From the NCBI RefSeq assembly GCF_033568475.1, contig NC_133122.1, positions 138,143,402 through 138,207,401 on the forward strand: a DNA stretch of 64,000 bases, given 5' to 3'. The DNA comes from Henckelia pumila (Eukaryota; Streptophyta; Magnoliopsida; Lamiales; Gesneriaceae). A program made the translations under genes and the position numbers. This document shows, piece after piece, positions 12,191 through 24,452 of this stretch. Positions within the stretch are counted from its first letter, which is position 1. The number at the start of each line of letters is the position of its first letter. The notes under the pieces are model-generated. The model had not been told where the DNA came from. It worked only from the letters and a program-made list of their open reading frames with translations, and searched no databases.

Positions 12191-12395
12191 CACTTTTCTT
12201 CTCAATTAAACGAACCTGAAATATTCCATAAATCATCGTTATAAATCAGTCATATGCAATATACTGAAAAGGTAATTGCTAAAATCGAAATTCACTTTTC
12301 TTCTCAATTCAACGAACCTGAAATATTCCATAAATCATCGTCATAAATCAGTCATATACAATATACTGAAAAGGGAATTGCAAAAATCGAAATTA
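12191..12395 (+). repeat. 102-bp duplication inside array unit 1
   Basis: The block starting cacttttcttctcaatt at 12191 repeats at 12293 with few changes. Units 2, 3 and 4 have one copy, so the duplication is private to unit 1. Confidence 0.8.
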
Positions 12396-15300
12396 CACAG
12401 TAAATGCATGCTTTTTCTAAATCCCAAATCATCAAATATTAAAAATTGATAACAAAATGTTTTTGTAGAAGTAAAGAAAAGACAATTGACATTACATAAA
12501 TAAGTAAATAACAAACAAAATGTATTGATCAGATTTTATGCTGAGTTTTATTAAGTTTTATTTAACGATATCCATTCATTAAAAATAAAAGAGCTGGTGC
12601 AGGCTTGAACCTACCAATGTCATTGATGGAAAGAAGCAGGATGTTTATGGAAATGGACGACAGTCATATATACTATATTCATTTGAACAACACTTCTTGC
12701 CTATAGAAGTTACGAAACCCAAAATCTCCCCGTCAATTCATAAAAAAGAATATAGAAACAAATAAAGACTCCAACCCCTCTCCTCTTCCTCCTCTTTAGC
12801 CTTGCTAAGCATTATATATATGCACTCATCCTTACTTTGAGATGCATGACACAAAATTATCAGTGCTCACAATTTCTACCTAGAAACCCCAATATCACAA
12901 AATCAAGCATAACTCAAACAATTCCAACTAGCAATTTCTACCTAGAAACCCCAAAATCAAAAAAAAAAAAAACCAAGCCCAACTCTTACAACAATTCCAA
13001 CTAACTTCTGTTTTTCCAACCCTACAGTTCAAACTTCTAATACACAACCAAATAACAAATAATTCCTTTGAAAATCTTGATTTTACAATTCATAAAGCTT
13101 GATCAAAAACAAATCTAATGAGATTTAAATACAACTTTAACACTAACTATTTTTTAGACTTACTATGAAATGGGAAGCCCATCGGAATAACGAGTAGAAG
13201 TGCAAGCAATATTGAAATAGAGAAAGCAAATGCGATATGCAATTTTCCATTCTCCCTTCCTCGTCACTTTTCTTCTCGATTCACCAAACCTGAAATATTC
13301 CAAAAATCATCATCATAAATCAGTCATATGCAATATACTGAAAGGGGAATTGCAAAAAACGAAATTACACAATAAATGCATGCTTTTCCAAATCCCAAAC
13401 CATCAAATATTAAAAATTGATAATAAAATGTTCAAAGAAGTACAGAAAAGCCAATTTACATTTACATACCATAAATAAGTAAATAACAAAGAAAATGTAT
13501 TTATCAGATTTTATGCAGAGTTTTATTAACTTTTATTTTATTTAATGATAGTTCATTCATCATTAAAAAAAAGAGCTGGTAAATTAGGCGATACTGCAAG
13601 CTTACACCGACCAATGTCATTGACGGAAATAGCAGGATGTTAATGGAAATGGACGAAACTTATACAGACTATATTCATTTGAACAAACCCTTCTTGCCTA
13701 TAGAAATCATGGAACCCAAAATCACCCTCTCCATTAATAAAATATATAGAAAACAAATAAAGACTCCGACCCATATCTTCCTCCTTTTTAGCCTTATTAA
13801 GCATTATATATATGCTCTCATCCTTACTTTGAGCTGCATGGAACAAAAATCTCAGCGCCCATAATTTCTACCTAGAAACCCCAATATCACAAAACCAAGC
13901 ATAACTCTTATCACAATTCCAACTAAATTCTGTTTTTCCAACCCCACAGTTCATACTTCTAATCCACACAACCAAACAACAAATAATTCCTTTGAATAGA
14001 TATCTCCACCAACTAAATGGTATCAATGTTTATAAAATTTAAACCCATTTCTTAATCAGTAAATGAATTTAACAAAATGAGGTTACACCACAAAAATAAA
14101 ATAAGAATCAAAGATAAGCATTTAAGGCCAAGAACCCGCCAAAAAGATCAAAAATTGTCATCGCATCCATAAATTACAATAACAAACAAGTTACTTTTAC
14201 AGTTCATAAAAATAATAATAAAACCTAACCCATCCCCATCCTCCATTTTATCAGTGCTTGATTAAAAACCAATCTAATGTGATTTAAATACAACTTTAAT
14301 ACGAACTATTTATTAGACTTACTGTGAAACGAGAAGCCCTTTCGGAATAACAAGTAGAAGTGCAAGCATAATTGAAATAGAGAAAGCCAATTGATATTTT
14401 TTCCATTCTCCCTTCCTCGTCACTTTTCTTCTCGATCCACCAAAACTGAAACATTCCATAAATCATCGTCATAAATCAATCATATACAATATACTGAAAG
14501 GGGAATTGCTAAAATAGAAATTACACAGTAAATGCATGCTTTTTCCAAATCCTAAACCATCAAATATTAAAAATTGATAACAAAATGTTCATAGAAGTAA
14601 AGAAAAGACATCTGACATACCATAAATAAGTAAATAACAAACAAAATGCATTGATCAGATTTTATGTTGAGTTTTATTAAGTTTTATTTAACGATATCCA
14701 TTCATTAAAAAAAAGAGCTAGTACTGCAGGCTTACACCTACCAATGTCATTGATGGAAAAAACCAAGATGTTAATGGAAATGGACGAAACTCATATATAC
14801 TATATTCATTTGAACAAACCCTTCTTGCCTATAGATGTTACGGAACCCAAAATCTCCCTCTCCATTCATAAAAAAATAATATAGAAAACAAATAAAGACT
14901 CAAACCCCTCTCTTCCTCCACTTTGGCCTTGTTAAGGCATTATATATATGCATTCATCCTTACTTTAAGATGCATAGCACAAAATTCTCAGCGCTCATGA
15001 CTTCTACCAAGTAACGCCAATATCACAAAATCAAGCATAACTCTTAAAACAATTCCAACTAGCAATTTCTACCTAAAACCCCAAAATAAATAAAAAAACA
15101 AACAAACAAACAAACATAACTCTTGTAACTTACCAACTCTGTTTTTCCAACCCCACAGTTCAAACTTCTAATCCACACAACCAAACAACAAATAATTCCT
15201 TTGAATAGAAATCTCCACCAATTAAATGGTATCAAAGTTAATAAAATTTAAACCCATTTCTTAATCTGTAAATGAATTTAACAAAAATGAGGTTACACCA

Positions 15301-15489
15301 CAAAAATAAAATAAGAATAAAAAATAAGCATTGAAGGCCAAAAACCAACCAAAAAGAACAAAAATTGTCATCGCATTCCATTAAGATTACATTATCAAAC
15401 AACTTAATTTTACAGTTCATAAAAATAATAATAAAACCTAACCCATCCCCATCCTCCATTTTATCAGTGCTTGATTAAAACAAATCTAA

Positions 15490-15899
15490 TGAATGAAGGA
15501 AACGTGCATGTTTTTCATTTGGTCAATCATGTGCAGCTGAAGGAAATTCATTATGAATTTCCTGGCCTTCACGCGTTCACAACCCAGGGGGAGCTCTATA
15601 AATAGTGCTCTCCTCCAGCATTCTATCTCGAGTTCAATCATCTAAGCTTGAGTTTCTTCATCTCCCTTATTTATTTCTATATGTATTTGTGAGATAGGTT
15701 TTCTCCTGTATAAGAGAGTGAGTGTCTTTTTGGAAACATAGAGAGAGGTTGTAATTCTTCAAATATTATAGTGGAATTTTTTGGTCTTGCCCGTGGTTTT
15801 TACCCTAATAATTTTGGGGGTTTTCCACGTAAATCTTGGTGTCTATTATTCTTCAATTTCCATAGTTTCTATCTCGTGATGCCGCACCTGGGACCAACA
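15490..15899 (+). repeat. Copia 5' LTR
   Basis: It is 410 bases, from TGAATGAAGG to ACCAACA. A TATA-like ctataaatag lies at 15596-15605. It carries a 46-base segment (15539-15584) absent from the 3' LTR, just upstream of that TATA box. Confidence 0.92.
15596..15605 (+). promoter_or_regulatory. TATA-like box in Copia 5' LTR
   Basis: The sequence ctataaatag sits after a gggggagct block. The same block and box recur in the 3' LTR at 20111-20120. Its position divides U3 from R in the usual way, so it probably drives the element's RNA. Confidence 0.6.
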
Positions 15900-15901
15900 A
15901 G

Positions 15902-15913
15902 TGGTATCAGAGC
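15902..15913 (+). other. Copia primer-binding site
   Basis: TGGTATCAGAGC lies two bases after the 5' LTR. It is complementary to the 3' end of initiator methionine tRNA, the usual primer for plant LTR elements. Confidence 0.9.
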
Positions 15914-16030
15914 CTTGGCATAAAATTTCTTAAAATTCTGAGTATGCTCTGTGGTTGCAGCTGTGACTGATCTTCCCACATCAGAAAAAAAATTTTGAAA
16001 ATTTTATAAGGCAGGATTCTTGTAGTCAAG

Positions 16031-19000
16031 ATGACGGCAAAATACGAGATAGAAAAGTTTAATGGGAACAATTTTTTGCTGTGGAAATTGAAGGTGCAAG
16101 CAATTCTAACAAAGGAGCATTGCTTGACAGCTATTGGAGATAGACCGGCGGACATCACGGACGACCAAAAGTGGAACGAGATGAATCACAATGCTGTTGT
16201 CAATTTGCACTTGGCTATAGCGGATGAAATTTTGTCAAGTATCTCTGAAATAAAAAGCGTAAAAGTTATTTGGGATATTCTGAAAAAACTGTACGAGGTC
16301 AAGTCACTGCACAACAAAATTTTCCTAAAGAGAAAGCTTTATACTCTTCGGATGGCGGAATCCTCATCGATGACCAACCATATCAACACACTGAATACTC
16401 TATTTTTCCGGCTCACCTCTATGGGGCATAAAATAGAGGAAAAAGAACGTGCGGAGCTTCTACTTCAGAGTCTACCAGATTCATACGATCAGCTCATCAT
16501 CAATGTTACCAACAATGTTTTTTCGGATAATTTAAATTTTGACGACGTCTTAACTGCGGTTCTTGGAGAAGAGAGTCGTCGAAGGAACAAGGAAGATAGG
16601 TTGGCAACGTCGAAGCAAGCAGAGGCTTTGCCGATGACGAGAGGAAGATTGACGGAGGGTGACTCCAGTGGGAGCCACAGATATGGTAGATTCAAATCAA
16701 GAAGTAAGAAGAAGAATATTTACTGCTTTAAATGTGGCGGTGAAGGGCATTTCAAGAGAGAGTGTACGACGAGCATCGATAAGGGATCTCAAGGAAATGT
16801 GGCCAGTACTTCAGGCAGTGGTGAAATATTATTCAGCGAAGCAGCAACAGTTGCGGAAGGCATAAACAAATTTTGTGATGCATGGATTATGGATTCAGGA
16901 GCGACGTGGCACATGACGTCAAGGAGAGAATGGTTCAATCAGTATGAACCAGTCTCGGGAGAATCTGTATTCATGGGAAATAATCATGCCTTGGAAATCG
17001 CTGGGGTCGGTACCATTAAAATCAAAATGTTTGATGGTACTATTCGCACCATACAGGAGGTACGACATGTGAAGGGTCTGACAAAGAATCTTTTGTCTGT
17101 GGGACAATTGGATGATATTGCGTGCAAAACCCGTATCGAGAAAGGGATCATGAAGATTGTGAAAGGCGCGCTTGTGGTTATGAAGGAGGAAAAGGTTGCT
17201 ACAAATCTGTATGTATTGTTGGGGAAAACACACAAAGAGGCGGAGCTAGTTGTTGCATCAATTGGTTCGGGAGAAGAATCAACAGTGTTGTGGCATAGAA
17301 CTTGGGCATATGTCAGAACGAGGAATGAAGATTCTCTCTGAACGGAAGCTGTTGCCGGGGCTTACAAAAGTGACTCTACCCTTTTGTGAGCATTGTGTTA
17401 CCAGTAAACAACACAGATTAAAGTTTGGCACATCTATTGCCAAAAGCAAAGGCATATTGGAGCTGATTCATTCTGATGTTTGGCAAGCACCGGTGGTATC
17501 CCTAGGAGGAGCGAGATATTTTGTCTCGTTTATTGATGATTTCTCTAGGAGATGTTGGGTGTATCCAATCAAAAAGAAGTCAGATGTTTTCGAAGTCTTC
17601 AAAGTTTTCAAAGCGCGGGTTGAACTTGATTCTGATAAGAAAATCAAGTGTTTGAGGACTGACAATGGAGGAGAATATTCCAGTGATGAGTTTGATGCAT
17701 TCTGTCAGCATGAGGGCATCAAAAGACAGTTCACGATGGCTTACACGCCTCAGCAGAATGGAGTGGCGGAGCGGATGAACAGAACTTTGTTGGACAGAAC
17801 AAGGGCCATGTTGAGTACTGCGGGTCTACTAAAGTCATTTTGGGCAGAAGTAGTGAAAACCGCTTTTATATCATCAATCGTTCTCCTTCAGTGGCGATTG
17901 ATTTGAAGACTCCAATGGAGATGTGGACTGGCAAGCCAGCTGATTATTCTCGGTTACATACATTTGAAAGTTCGGTGTACGTTTTGTACAATGAACAAGA
18001 AAGATCGAAATTGGATTCCAAATCCAGAAAGTGTATCTTCTTAGGTTATGCTGATGGAGTAAAGGTGTTTCGCTTATGGGATCCTACTGTCCACAAGCTT
18101 ATCATCAGCAGAGATGTTATCTTCGAGGAAGATAAAGTGAAGGGAGACAAAGGCACACAGAATTCAGAAACTACTATTATTCAGGTGGAAAATAAGACAG
18201 ACGAAGATCAAGTTTCTTGTGAAGCAGTACCAGAGCACGAGGAACAAGAACCAGTTGAGTCAGAGGTTTCCAAAGTGAGGCAGTCAACTCGAGAGAGAAG
18301 ACCACCAGGTTGGCTTTCAGATTATGTCACTGAAAGCAACATTGCATATTGTCTATTAACAGAGGATGGTGAGCCATCGAGTTTCCATGAGGCTACTCAA
18401 AGCTCGGATATATCCCTGTGGATGATAGCGATGCAGGAAGAATTGGAAGCATTGGACAGGAACAAAACTTGGGATCTTGTTACACTACCACGAGGGAGGA
18501 AAGCTATCGGTAACAGATGGGTCTATAAGATCAAGCGTGATGGCAATAACCAAGTGGAGCGGTATCGTGAAAGATTGGTTGTCAAAGGGTACGCTCAGAA
18601 AGAAGGTATTGACTTCAATGAGATATTTTCTCCTGTGGTTCGACTTTCAACAGTCAGAGTAGTATTGGCATTGTGTGCGATGTTTGACCTACATCTGGAA
18701 CCGCTAGATGTGAAAACAGCATTTCTTCATGGCGATCTTGAAGAAGAAATCTATATGCTCCAGCCAGAAGGTTTTGCAGAAAAAAGGCAAAGAGAACTTG
18801 GTTTGCAGGTTGAATAAATCTCTGTACGGTCTCAAACAGGCGCTGAGGTGTTGGTACAAGAGATTTGATTCCTATATCATGAGCCTTGGGTACAACAGAC
18901 TCAGTGCAGGCCCTTGTACGTATTTCAAGAGGTCTGATAATGATGATTATATCATTTTGCTGTTGTATGTGGACGACATGTTGGTAGCAGGTCCCAACAA

Positions 19001-19931
19001 AGATCGGGTCCAAGAATTGAAGGAACAGTTGGCTAGGGAATTTGATATGAAGTACTTGGGACCAGCAAACAAGATTCTAGGGATGCAAGTTCACCGAGAC
19101 AGAACCAATAGGAAGATTTGGCTTTCCCAGAAAAATTATTTGAAGAAAGTCTTGCAGCGCTTCAACATGCAAAATAATAAGCCAGTTTCAACCCCTATTC
19201 CTATTAACTTCAAGTTATCTTCTGAGATGTGTCCTAGCAGTGAAGCAGAGAAGATGGAGATGTCTCGAGTACCGTATGCATCAGCAGTGGGAAGTTTAAT
19301 GTTCGCCATGATCTGTACTAAACCAGACATTGCACAAGCAGTGGGAGCAGTCAGTTGGTATATGGCGAATCCTGGACAAGAGCATTGAAGCACGGTTAAT
19401 AGGATCCTTAGATACATTAAGGGTACTTCGAATGCTGCATTATGTTTTGGAGGATCAGATTTTACACTCAGGGGCTATGTGGATTCAGATTACGCAGGTG
19501 ATCCAGATAAAAGAAAATCTACTACTGGTTATGTGTTTACAGTTGCAGGAGGTGCAGTCAGCTGGGTTTCAAAACTGCAAACAGTTGTGGCGTTATCTAC
19601 AATGGAAGAAGAATACATGGCAGCTACTCAAGCTTGCAAGAAGGCAATATGGATTAAAAGGTTATTGGAGGAGCTTGGGCACAAACAAGAAAAGATTCCT
19701 CTGTTTTATGACAGTCGGAGTGTCTTGCACATTGCAAGGAATCCAGTCTTTCATTCCAGGACTAAACACATTGGAGTTCAATATCATTTTGTACGAGAAG
19801 TAGTAGAGAAAGGAAGTGTGGACATGCTGAAGATCCATACGAAGGATAACATATCTGATTTTCTGACCAAGCCAGTGAACACAGATAAGTTTGAGTGGTG
19901 TAGATCCTCAAGTGGCCTAGTAGAAACGTAA
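16031..19931 (+). pseudogene. Copia gag-pol polyprotein gene with three frameshifts and one stop
   Basis: The ATG at 16031 opens a Gag with a CCHC zinc knuckle (16724-16765: CFKC...GH...C), followed by an aspartic protease with DSGATWHM at about 16892. A loss of about 2 bases near 17300 shifts into the integrase frame, which has the zinc-binding CEHC, the IDDFSR and TDNGGEY blocks and a QNGVAER block. A 1-base loss near 17863 shifts to the rest of integrase and the start of reverse transcriptase (WVYKIK, LDVKTAFLHGDL). A base gained in an A-run at 18780-18785 shifts again to the catalytic YVDDM at about 18965. A TGG-to-TGA change at 19386 stops translation before RNase H, which then reads on in frame to 19931. 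All domains of a Copia polyprotein are recognisable, so the lesions look recent relative to the element's age. It makes reverse transcriptase, integrase and capsid in a working copy, but not here. Confidence 0.92.
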
Positions 19932-20050
19932 GCGGCAGGAATGGCAAGTTTGAAAGGATGTGTGGAGATGTGTTTGATTCTCAATCAAATCTCCAAATGG
20001 AAGAATGTCAGCAAAGGTGGCTCAATATTGGTCAAAGATGGTGGGTGGTT

Positions 20051-20423
20051 TGAATGAAGGAAACGTGCATGTTTTTCATTTGGTCAATCATGTGCAGCTC
20101 AGGGGGAGCTCTATAAATAGAGCTCTCCTCCAGCATTCTATATATCACATCTCGAGTTCAATCATCTAAGCTTGAGTTTCTTCTCCTTTCTTATTTATTT
20201 CTATATGTATTTGTGAGATAGGTTTTCTTGTGTATAAAAAAGTGAGTGTCTCTTTGAAAACACAGTGAGAGGTTGTAATTTTTCAAATATTATAGTGGAA
20301 TCTTTTGGTCTTGCCGTGGTTTTTACCCTAATAATTTTGGGGGGTTTTCCACGTAAATCTTGGTGTCTATTATTCTTTAATTTTCATAGTTTCTATCTCA
20401 TGATGCCGCACCTGGAACCAACA
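20051..20423 (+). repeat. Copia 3' LTR
   Basis: It is 373 bases, preceded by a purine-rich gatggtgggtgg that likely serves as the polypurine tract. It lacks the 46-base U3 segment of the 5' LTR and has a short tatatcaca extension before ctcgag. Confidence 0.92.
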
Positions 20424-20660
20424 TCTAATGAGATTTAAATAAAACTTTAACACTAACTATTTATTAGACTTACTGTGAAATGGGAAGCCGTCGGAATAAC
20501 GAGTAGAAGTGCAAGTAAAATTGAAAGAGAGAAAAGCAAATGCGATATGTAATTTTCCATTCTCCCTTCCTCGTGGCTTTTCTTCTCGATTCACCAAACT
20601 GAAATATTCCACAAATCATCGGTCATAAATCAGTCATATACAATATACTGAAAATCCAAC

Positions 20661-21030
20661 GAACCTTACAATTGCATCAACAAATCTACCCAAAAAAACT
20701 CATTTATAATCTTTCCACCAACCCAGATTCCAAACCCTACACACCAAAGGCACATATTGATGAAAATAAATGGAAATTGATCGCTAACCCTAAACTAATT
20801 GGAAATACAAATTTTGTGAGTATACAAAATCGATAATTAACCCGAAAATAACTTTCAAAAATCTTGCCTCGCTTAATAAAAAATGAACGTTGCAATTGCC
20901 TGACCTTTTTCGCAACAAGTTCTAATTTTCGAAAAAAGAGACGTTGGAGAGAAGAAGAAGAAGAAGAAGGATCGGAGGTGGGCAAAACTCACGTTCTCCT
21001 ATTTATATTTATTATTTATTTATTATTTAT
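20661..21030 (-). promoter_or_regulatory. Possible minus-strand promoter and leader at the array edge
   Basis: On the minus strand a TATA-like tataaatag lies at about 20999-21007. It is followed downstream by a pyrimidine-rich, TCT-repeat leader (20940-20970) and an 82-codon frame (20737-20985) that starts without a well-supported ATG and matches nothing known. A transcript from here would run into the tandem array. The layout resembles the 5' end of a gene, but coding is not shown. Confidence 0.3.
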
Positions 21031-22162
21031 TATTATTATGTGTAATGTAATTTAATGTAATAATTAAATAAATTAATAATTAAATCAAGAAAATTAAAAT
21101 CCCAAATTTTAAACTCAAGTCGCAAATTACCGAATGCAATGCCCAAATACTCTCTTTTTATTTAAATTTAAATTTAAATTTAATTTAATTTTTATTTTTA
21201 TTTTTTGACTGGAATTAATTTTTATTTTTATTACTTGAGAAAGTGGCAATATGAATAACCTTGTAATTAGATTAAATTAAAAAATTAGTAAACATAATTG
21301 AAGAAAAATACAATTACTTATAATAATTATTATTATTATAATTATATATTCAAACATACACGTAATTTTAAAAACCATAACATAGTTAATAGTTAATATT
21401 AATAGTTAATAAAAAACACACATAATTAAAAATAAATGAATGACAAATGAATTAAAAAAGTACACATAATTAAAAATAACATGTTGATAATTTTTTATAT
21501 TTTAAATTAAATTTAAATTTATTAAAATTAAAACTTACACGTAATTTTAAAAAACATAACATAGCTAATTAAATAAAAGATTGCTCTTAAGAACTAGACC
21601 ACCAACAATTGTAAAAATTAAGTTCAGTTGTGGTTGGTAATTAAATTTCTTCTTCTTTGAGTGTCCATGTCAATTGACCAACAATATATATAAATGTGCG
21701 GAGTGAGGTCAACTGACATATTATAACATTGCCTTGAAATGGCTTAATGAGGATCGACTGAAATGTAAGAACTCAAGTGTTTGTTTATAGAAGTTCGGAA
21801 ACTGAAACCCTTACGTCACGTCACCTCTTCTTCTATCTCGAAAGGATTCATTAAAAAACTTTGAGTATTACAAGTTATTTGCAACACCTCAATCCAAGAC
21901 TAGGACTTACTCAATTGCCTATATCAGAAATCCTAGGCTCAATACAAATTCAGTCTTGACTGATATTACAAAAGTGTATGAAACAATTGAATGTTCTAGC
22001 ACAAATGTGATCCTTAATGATCAAATATCTGTCTTGAATACTTGTGCAATTTGAATTCTTTAGATTATGAGACTTTGAAATGTCGACTGAAATCTTGATC
22101 ACAATAATAGCTTTTTGAATGCAAAGTGTTCGAGAGGTCTTCTCAACTGATCTCCATCCCTA
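21031..22162. other. AT-rich intergenic DNA with short local repeats
   Basis: No gene is supported. A word near acacgtaattttaaaaa-cataacatag occurs at about 21358 and 21537, each with related flanks. From 21560 to 22160 composition is less extreme and a TATA-like box is present on the minus strand near 22160, but no element ends could be found. Confidence 0.4.
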
Positions 22163-22170
22163 TTTATAAG

Positions 22171-22395
22171 TAGGGCTGGGATACTGAGCCAAAATACCAA
22201 CTTTTCGGGATGCCATAACGAAATTTTTTCGATATATAGACATTTTTTTTTGTATATCAAATTTTTTTTTCGTATCTATATGGTATCAGTATAGATTTTT
22301 CTAATACCAAAATTTCATAATTTCGATATCGATACCGATATAAATTTTTTTCATACCAATATTTTTAATACGATATACCGAAAACTCACCTCTAT
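22171..22395 (-). mobile_element. hAT-type MITE, copy 1
   Basis: It is 225 bases with ends tagggctg and cacctcta, an imperfect terminal inverted repeat. The flanks are tttataag and tttataaa, an 8-bp target duplication with one mismatch as expected for hAT elements. The interior is rich in cgatatcgataccg-like words and matches the MITEs at 52313 and 58722 in reverse orientation. Confidence 0.8.
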
Positions 22396-22448
22396 TTATA
22401 AAAACGATTTGCAATGGTCAAAATTACATACAAATTATTCGTTCATCG

Positions 22449-22767
22449 CATTAATTCTCTGTTGCTTGAGTTGTAAGTTTTAGAAACTATTGCTGATGAA
22501 TAGTATAACTCGCGCACCAAAGCTGTTTCAAAGTTTGTTATGTTTTTATGTATCTTACTCTTCAAAAATGTTATTCTCTCGTTTAATTCTTTAGATTAGT
22601 TGCATAACATTAATTCTCCGTTGCTTGAGTTGTAAGTCTTAGAAACTATTGCTGATGAATAGTATAACTCGCGCACCAAAGCTGTTTCAGAGTTTGTTAT
22701 GCTTTTTTGTATCTTAGTCTTCAAAAATGTTCTGCTCTCGTTTAATTTTTTAGATTAGTTGTATAAA
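22449..22767 (+). repeat. Tandem duplication, period 159 bp
   Basis: Two adjacent units each contain ttgcttgagttgtaag, ctattgctgatgaatagt, aactcgcgcaccaaagctg and a ctctcgtttaatt block. They differ at only a few positions, so the duplication is fairly young. No coding role is evident. Confidence 0.88.
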
Positions 22768-23378
22768 ATATACAATAAGCTCAGGATAAAAATGATTTAT
22801 CTAGTTGAGTAACATCAATAAGTTGTTTGTTTGCGTCCAATCCAGTTACTCTTATTAGTCATCCATTTTGTCTTTATTTGTTAAGCATTAGAACTTTAAT
22901 TTATTCTCCAACTGTATGGTAGTATTCATAAATCTACTCAATTAATAAATATATATTTTCACCTCATTTTCATCTTACCAAGCATGCTTCATATGATAAA
23001 AATAACTTATTTTCATTATTTCACTTTGGAATCTATCTATCTTTCTTTTTCTTGCAAACGCTTATGGAAAGACCATCTGCGGGGGCATAAAGGCGGAATT
23101 TTTTATATCATTATTTCATTAGTCATCAACATATTAATCATTATAAATAAATCCACTGTTTATACTTAGAGAAATATGTGACTAAGAAACTTCAACGTCA
23201 TCAATATTGATGACACAATATTGATATGTTTGTGTTGACACAAATTTGTGGTGAGGGAAGTGTTATACCTTGATTAATAGAGAGCTGATAAATGGAAGAA
23301 GTTTAAGTTTATCAATGACGTCAATAACTCCAAAAACTCTATTGCAATAAAGATGACAAGTTTTAGGGGGTTTTTTAT
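22768..23378. other. Gene-free AT-rich stretch
   Basis: No gene, RNA or transposon signature is supported. Confidence 0.4.
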
Positions 23379-23570
23379 AGGGAAAATTTCTTCTGTATCA
23401 AAAGTGGTGTAACAATACTTGTTAATTACACCAATTTTTTCTTGTCATGTGTCTTTTTTCAATTCCAACAATTTTATAAACTTGACCCACAAAAACACTA
23501 AAGTATTTTCCAAAAACTAATTATTTTCCTTTTAATAAATTCTAATATAATATAATCATATATATATATA
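23379..23570 (+). repeat. Dispersed repeat, copy 2
   Basis: This is the diverged counterpart of 2928-3120, in the same orientation. Confidence 0.65.
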
Positions 23571-24452
23571 TAATAAAATACCTAAATAAGTCAATTTCAT
23601 TTATAATCGGCACAAATTTCTATATCAATTACGTATAACTTATATGAATTTTTTTAATCTAAAATAAAACCGGTAAACTTCTTTGCTCTTGAAAAATAAA
23701 ACTTCAAACGACAATTAAAATCCTAAAAAGCTCCATCTTCCTACCCAACAAGAGGCTACTCCATCTTCGTCCCTGCATATTAGAGCATATATTATCAATG
23801 GATTTTGGTTTAATCATTATTCTTGCATGAAGATTTTTTTATTAATCTAACATATTTATGTATTTATTATTATTATAATCTATTGATTATCATGCACGTT
23901 CTACATATATAAGCTAAATATTATATTTAATTCGCATCAGTTTGATGATTCTTATAGTTATTTTTTTTAGTTATACATAAAATTGTTGGTCAATCGTAAA
24001 TTGTGTAATGTATTTTTTTATCATATTTTTTTAAAAATAAATTTATTTGGAAAAAAGTATATTTACATGTGTAATTCAAAACTAGATTAAACTATTAATT
24101 TATGTGTTATAAGATTAATTGTAAAAAAAAAACCTCCGATGTTCTTTTTGCATTTGCAGATAATTATGGACAAAGATAGTAGTTTGAAAGAAAATTTTGC
24201 AGTAGTTAACATTTTTGGTAATTTTGAAAATAAAAAGATCTTATAATATCAAACATATCAACATTTTTAAGTTGTTTAAAATAAGTTTACCAAAACACTT
24301 TAACAACTTATTTTTAAAAAAAGTGCTAACATCTTATAAAATCGTAACGTTTTTTAAATAAGTTTAGCCAAACACCCTCTTAATTTATATACATATATAC
24401 AGTGTAGTAGGTTTACTTAATAAAGGACCGATTAAATTTATTTTATAGAAGA
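23571..24452. other. Gene-free AT-rich stretch
   Basis: Nothing supported. It ends at the target duplication (gaagg, 24453-24457) of the large nested element. Confidence 0.45.

Larger units (their letters stand above)
15490..20423 (+). mobile_element. Tnt1-like Ty1/Copia retrotransposon, complete but dead
   Basis: Two LTRs (15490-15899 and 20051-20423) begin TG and end CA. They flank a primer-binding site and a gag-pol gene in the order Gag, protease, integrase, reverse transcriptase, RNase H, which is the Copia order. The 5-bp target duplication tctaa lies at 15485-15489 and 20424-20428, and the array unit resumes cleanly after it. The element is therefore a genuine insertion into the last array unit. 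Its coding region is broken in four places, so it could move only with help from another copy. The Gag sequence pattern resembles the Tnt1/Tork lineage; the lineage call is from memory of that family and not from a search. Confidence 0.93.
11527..20660. repeat. Tandem array of ~1.0-1.24 kb units, split by a Copia element
   Basis: Four units start with gactcc/gactca plus a pyrimidine block at about 11530, 12766, 13763 and 14896, giving spacings of roughly 1236, 997 and 1133 bases. Each contains in the same order: cttactttgag with a tatatatatg run before it, a block with taaatgaattt, aatctaatg-gatttaaa, ggaataac-agtagaagtgcaag, gaaatattcc with sagtcatat, aaatgcatgctttt, and a junction with aagagct and caatgtcattga. 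Unit 4 is interrupted at 15490 and resumes at 20424, and similarity ends near 20660. Unit 1 has an extra internal duplication. No long frame is conserved between units, so the array looks non-coding. It is not a typical short satellite. Confidence 0.85.

Noticed and set aside
13637..13864. Short frames on both strands within the tandem array
   Set aside because: They are not conserved in the other units, which have indels and stops at the matching places.
20737..20985. 82-codon minus-strand frame with a Ser run
   Set aside because: It starts without a supported ATG, the Ser run comes from a gaa/tct microsatellite, and no family is recognisable. Kept only as a possible leader.
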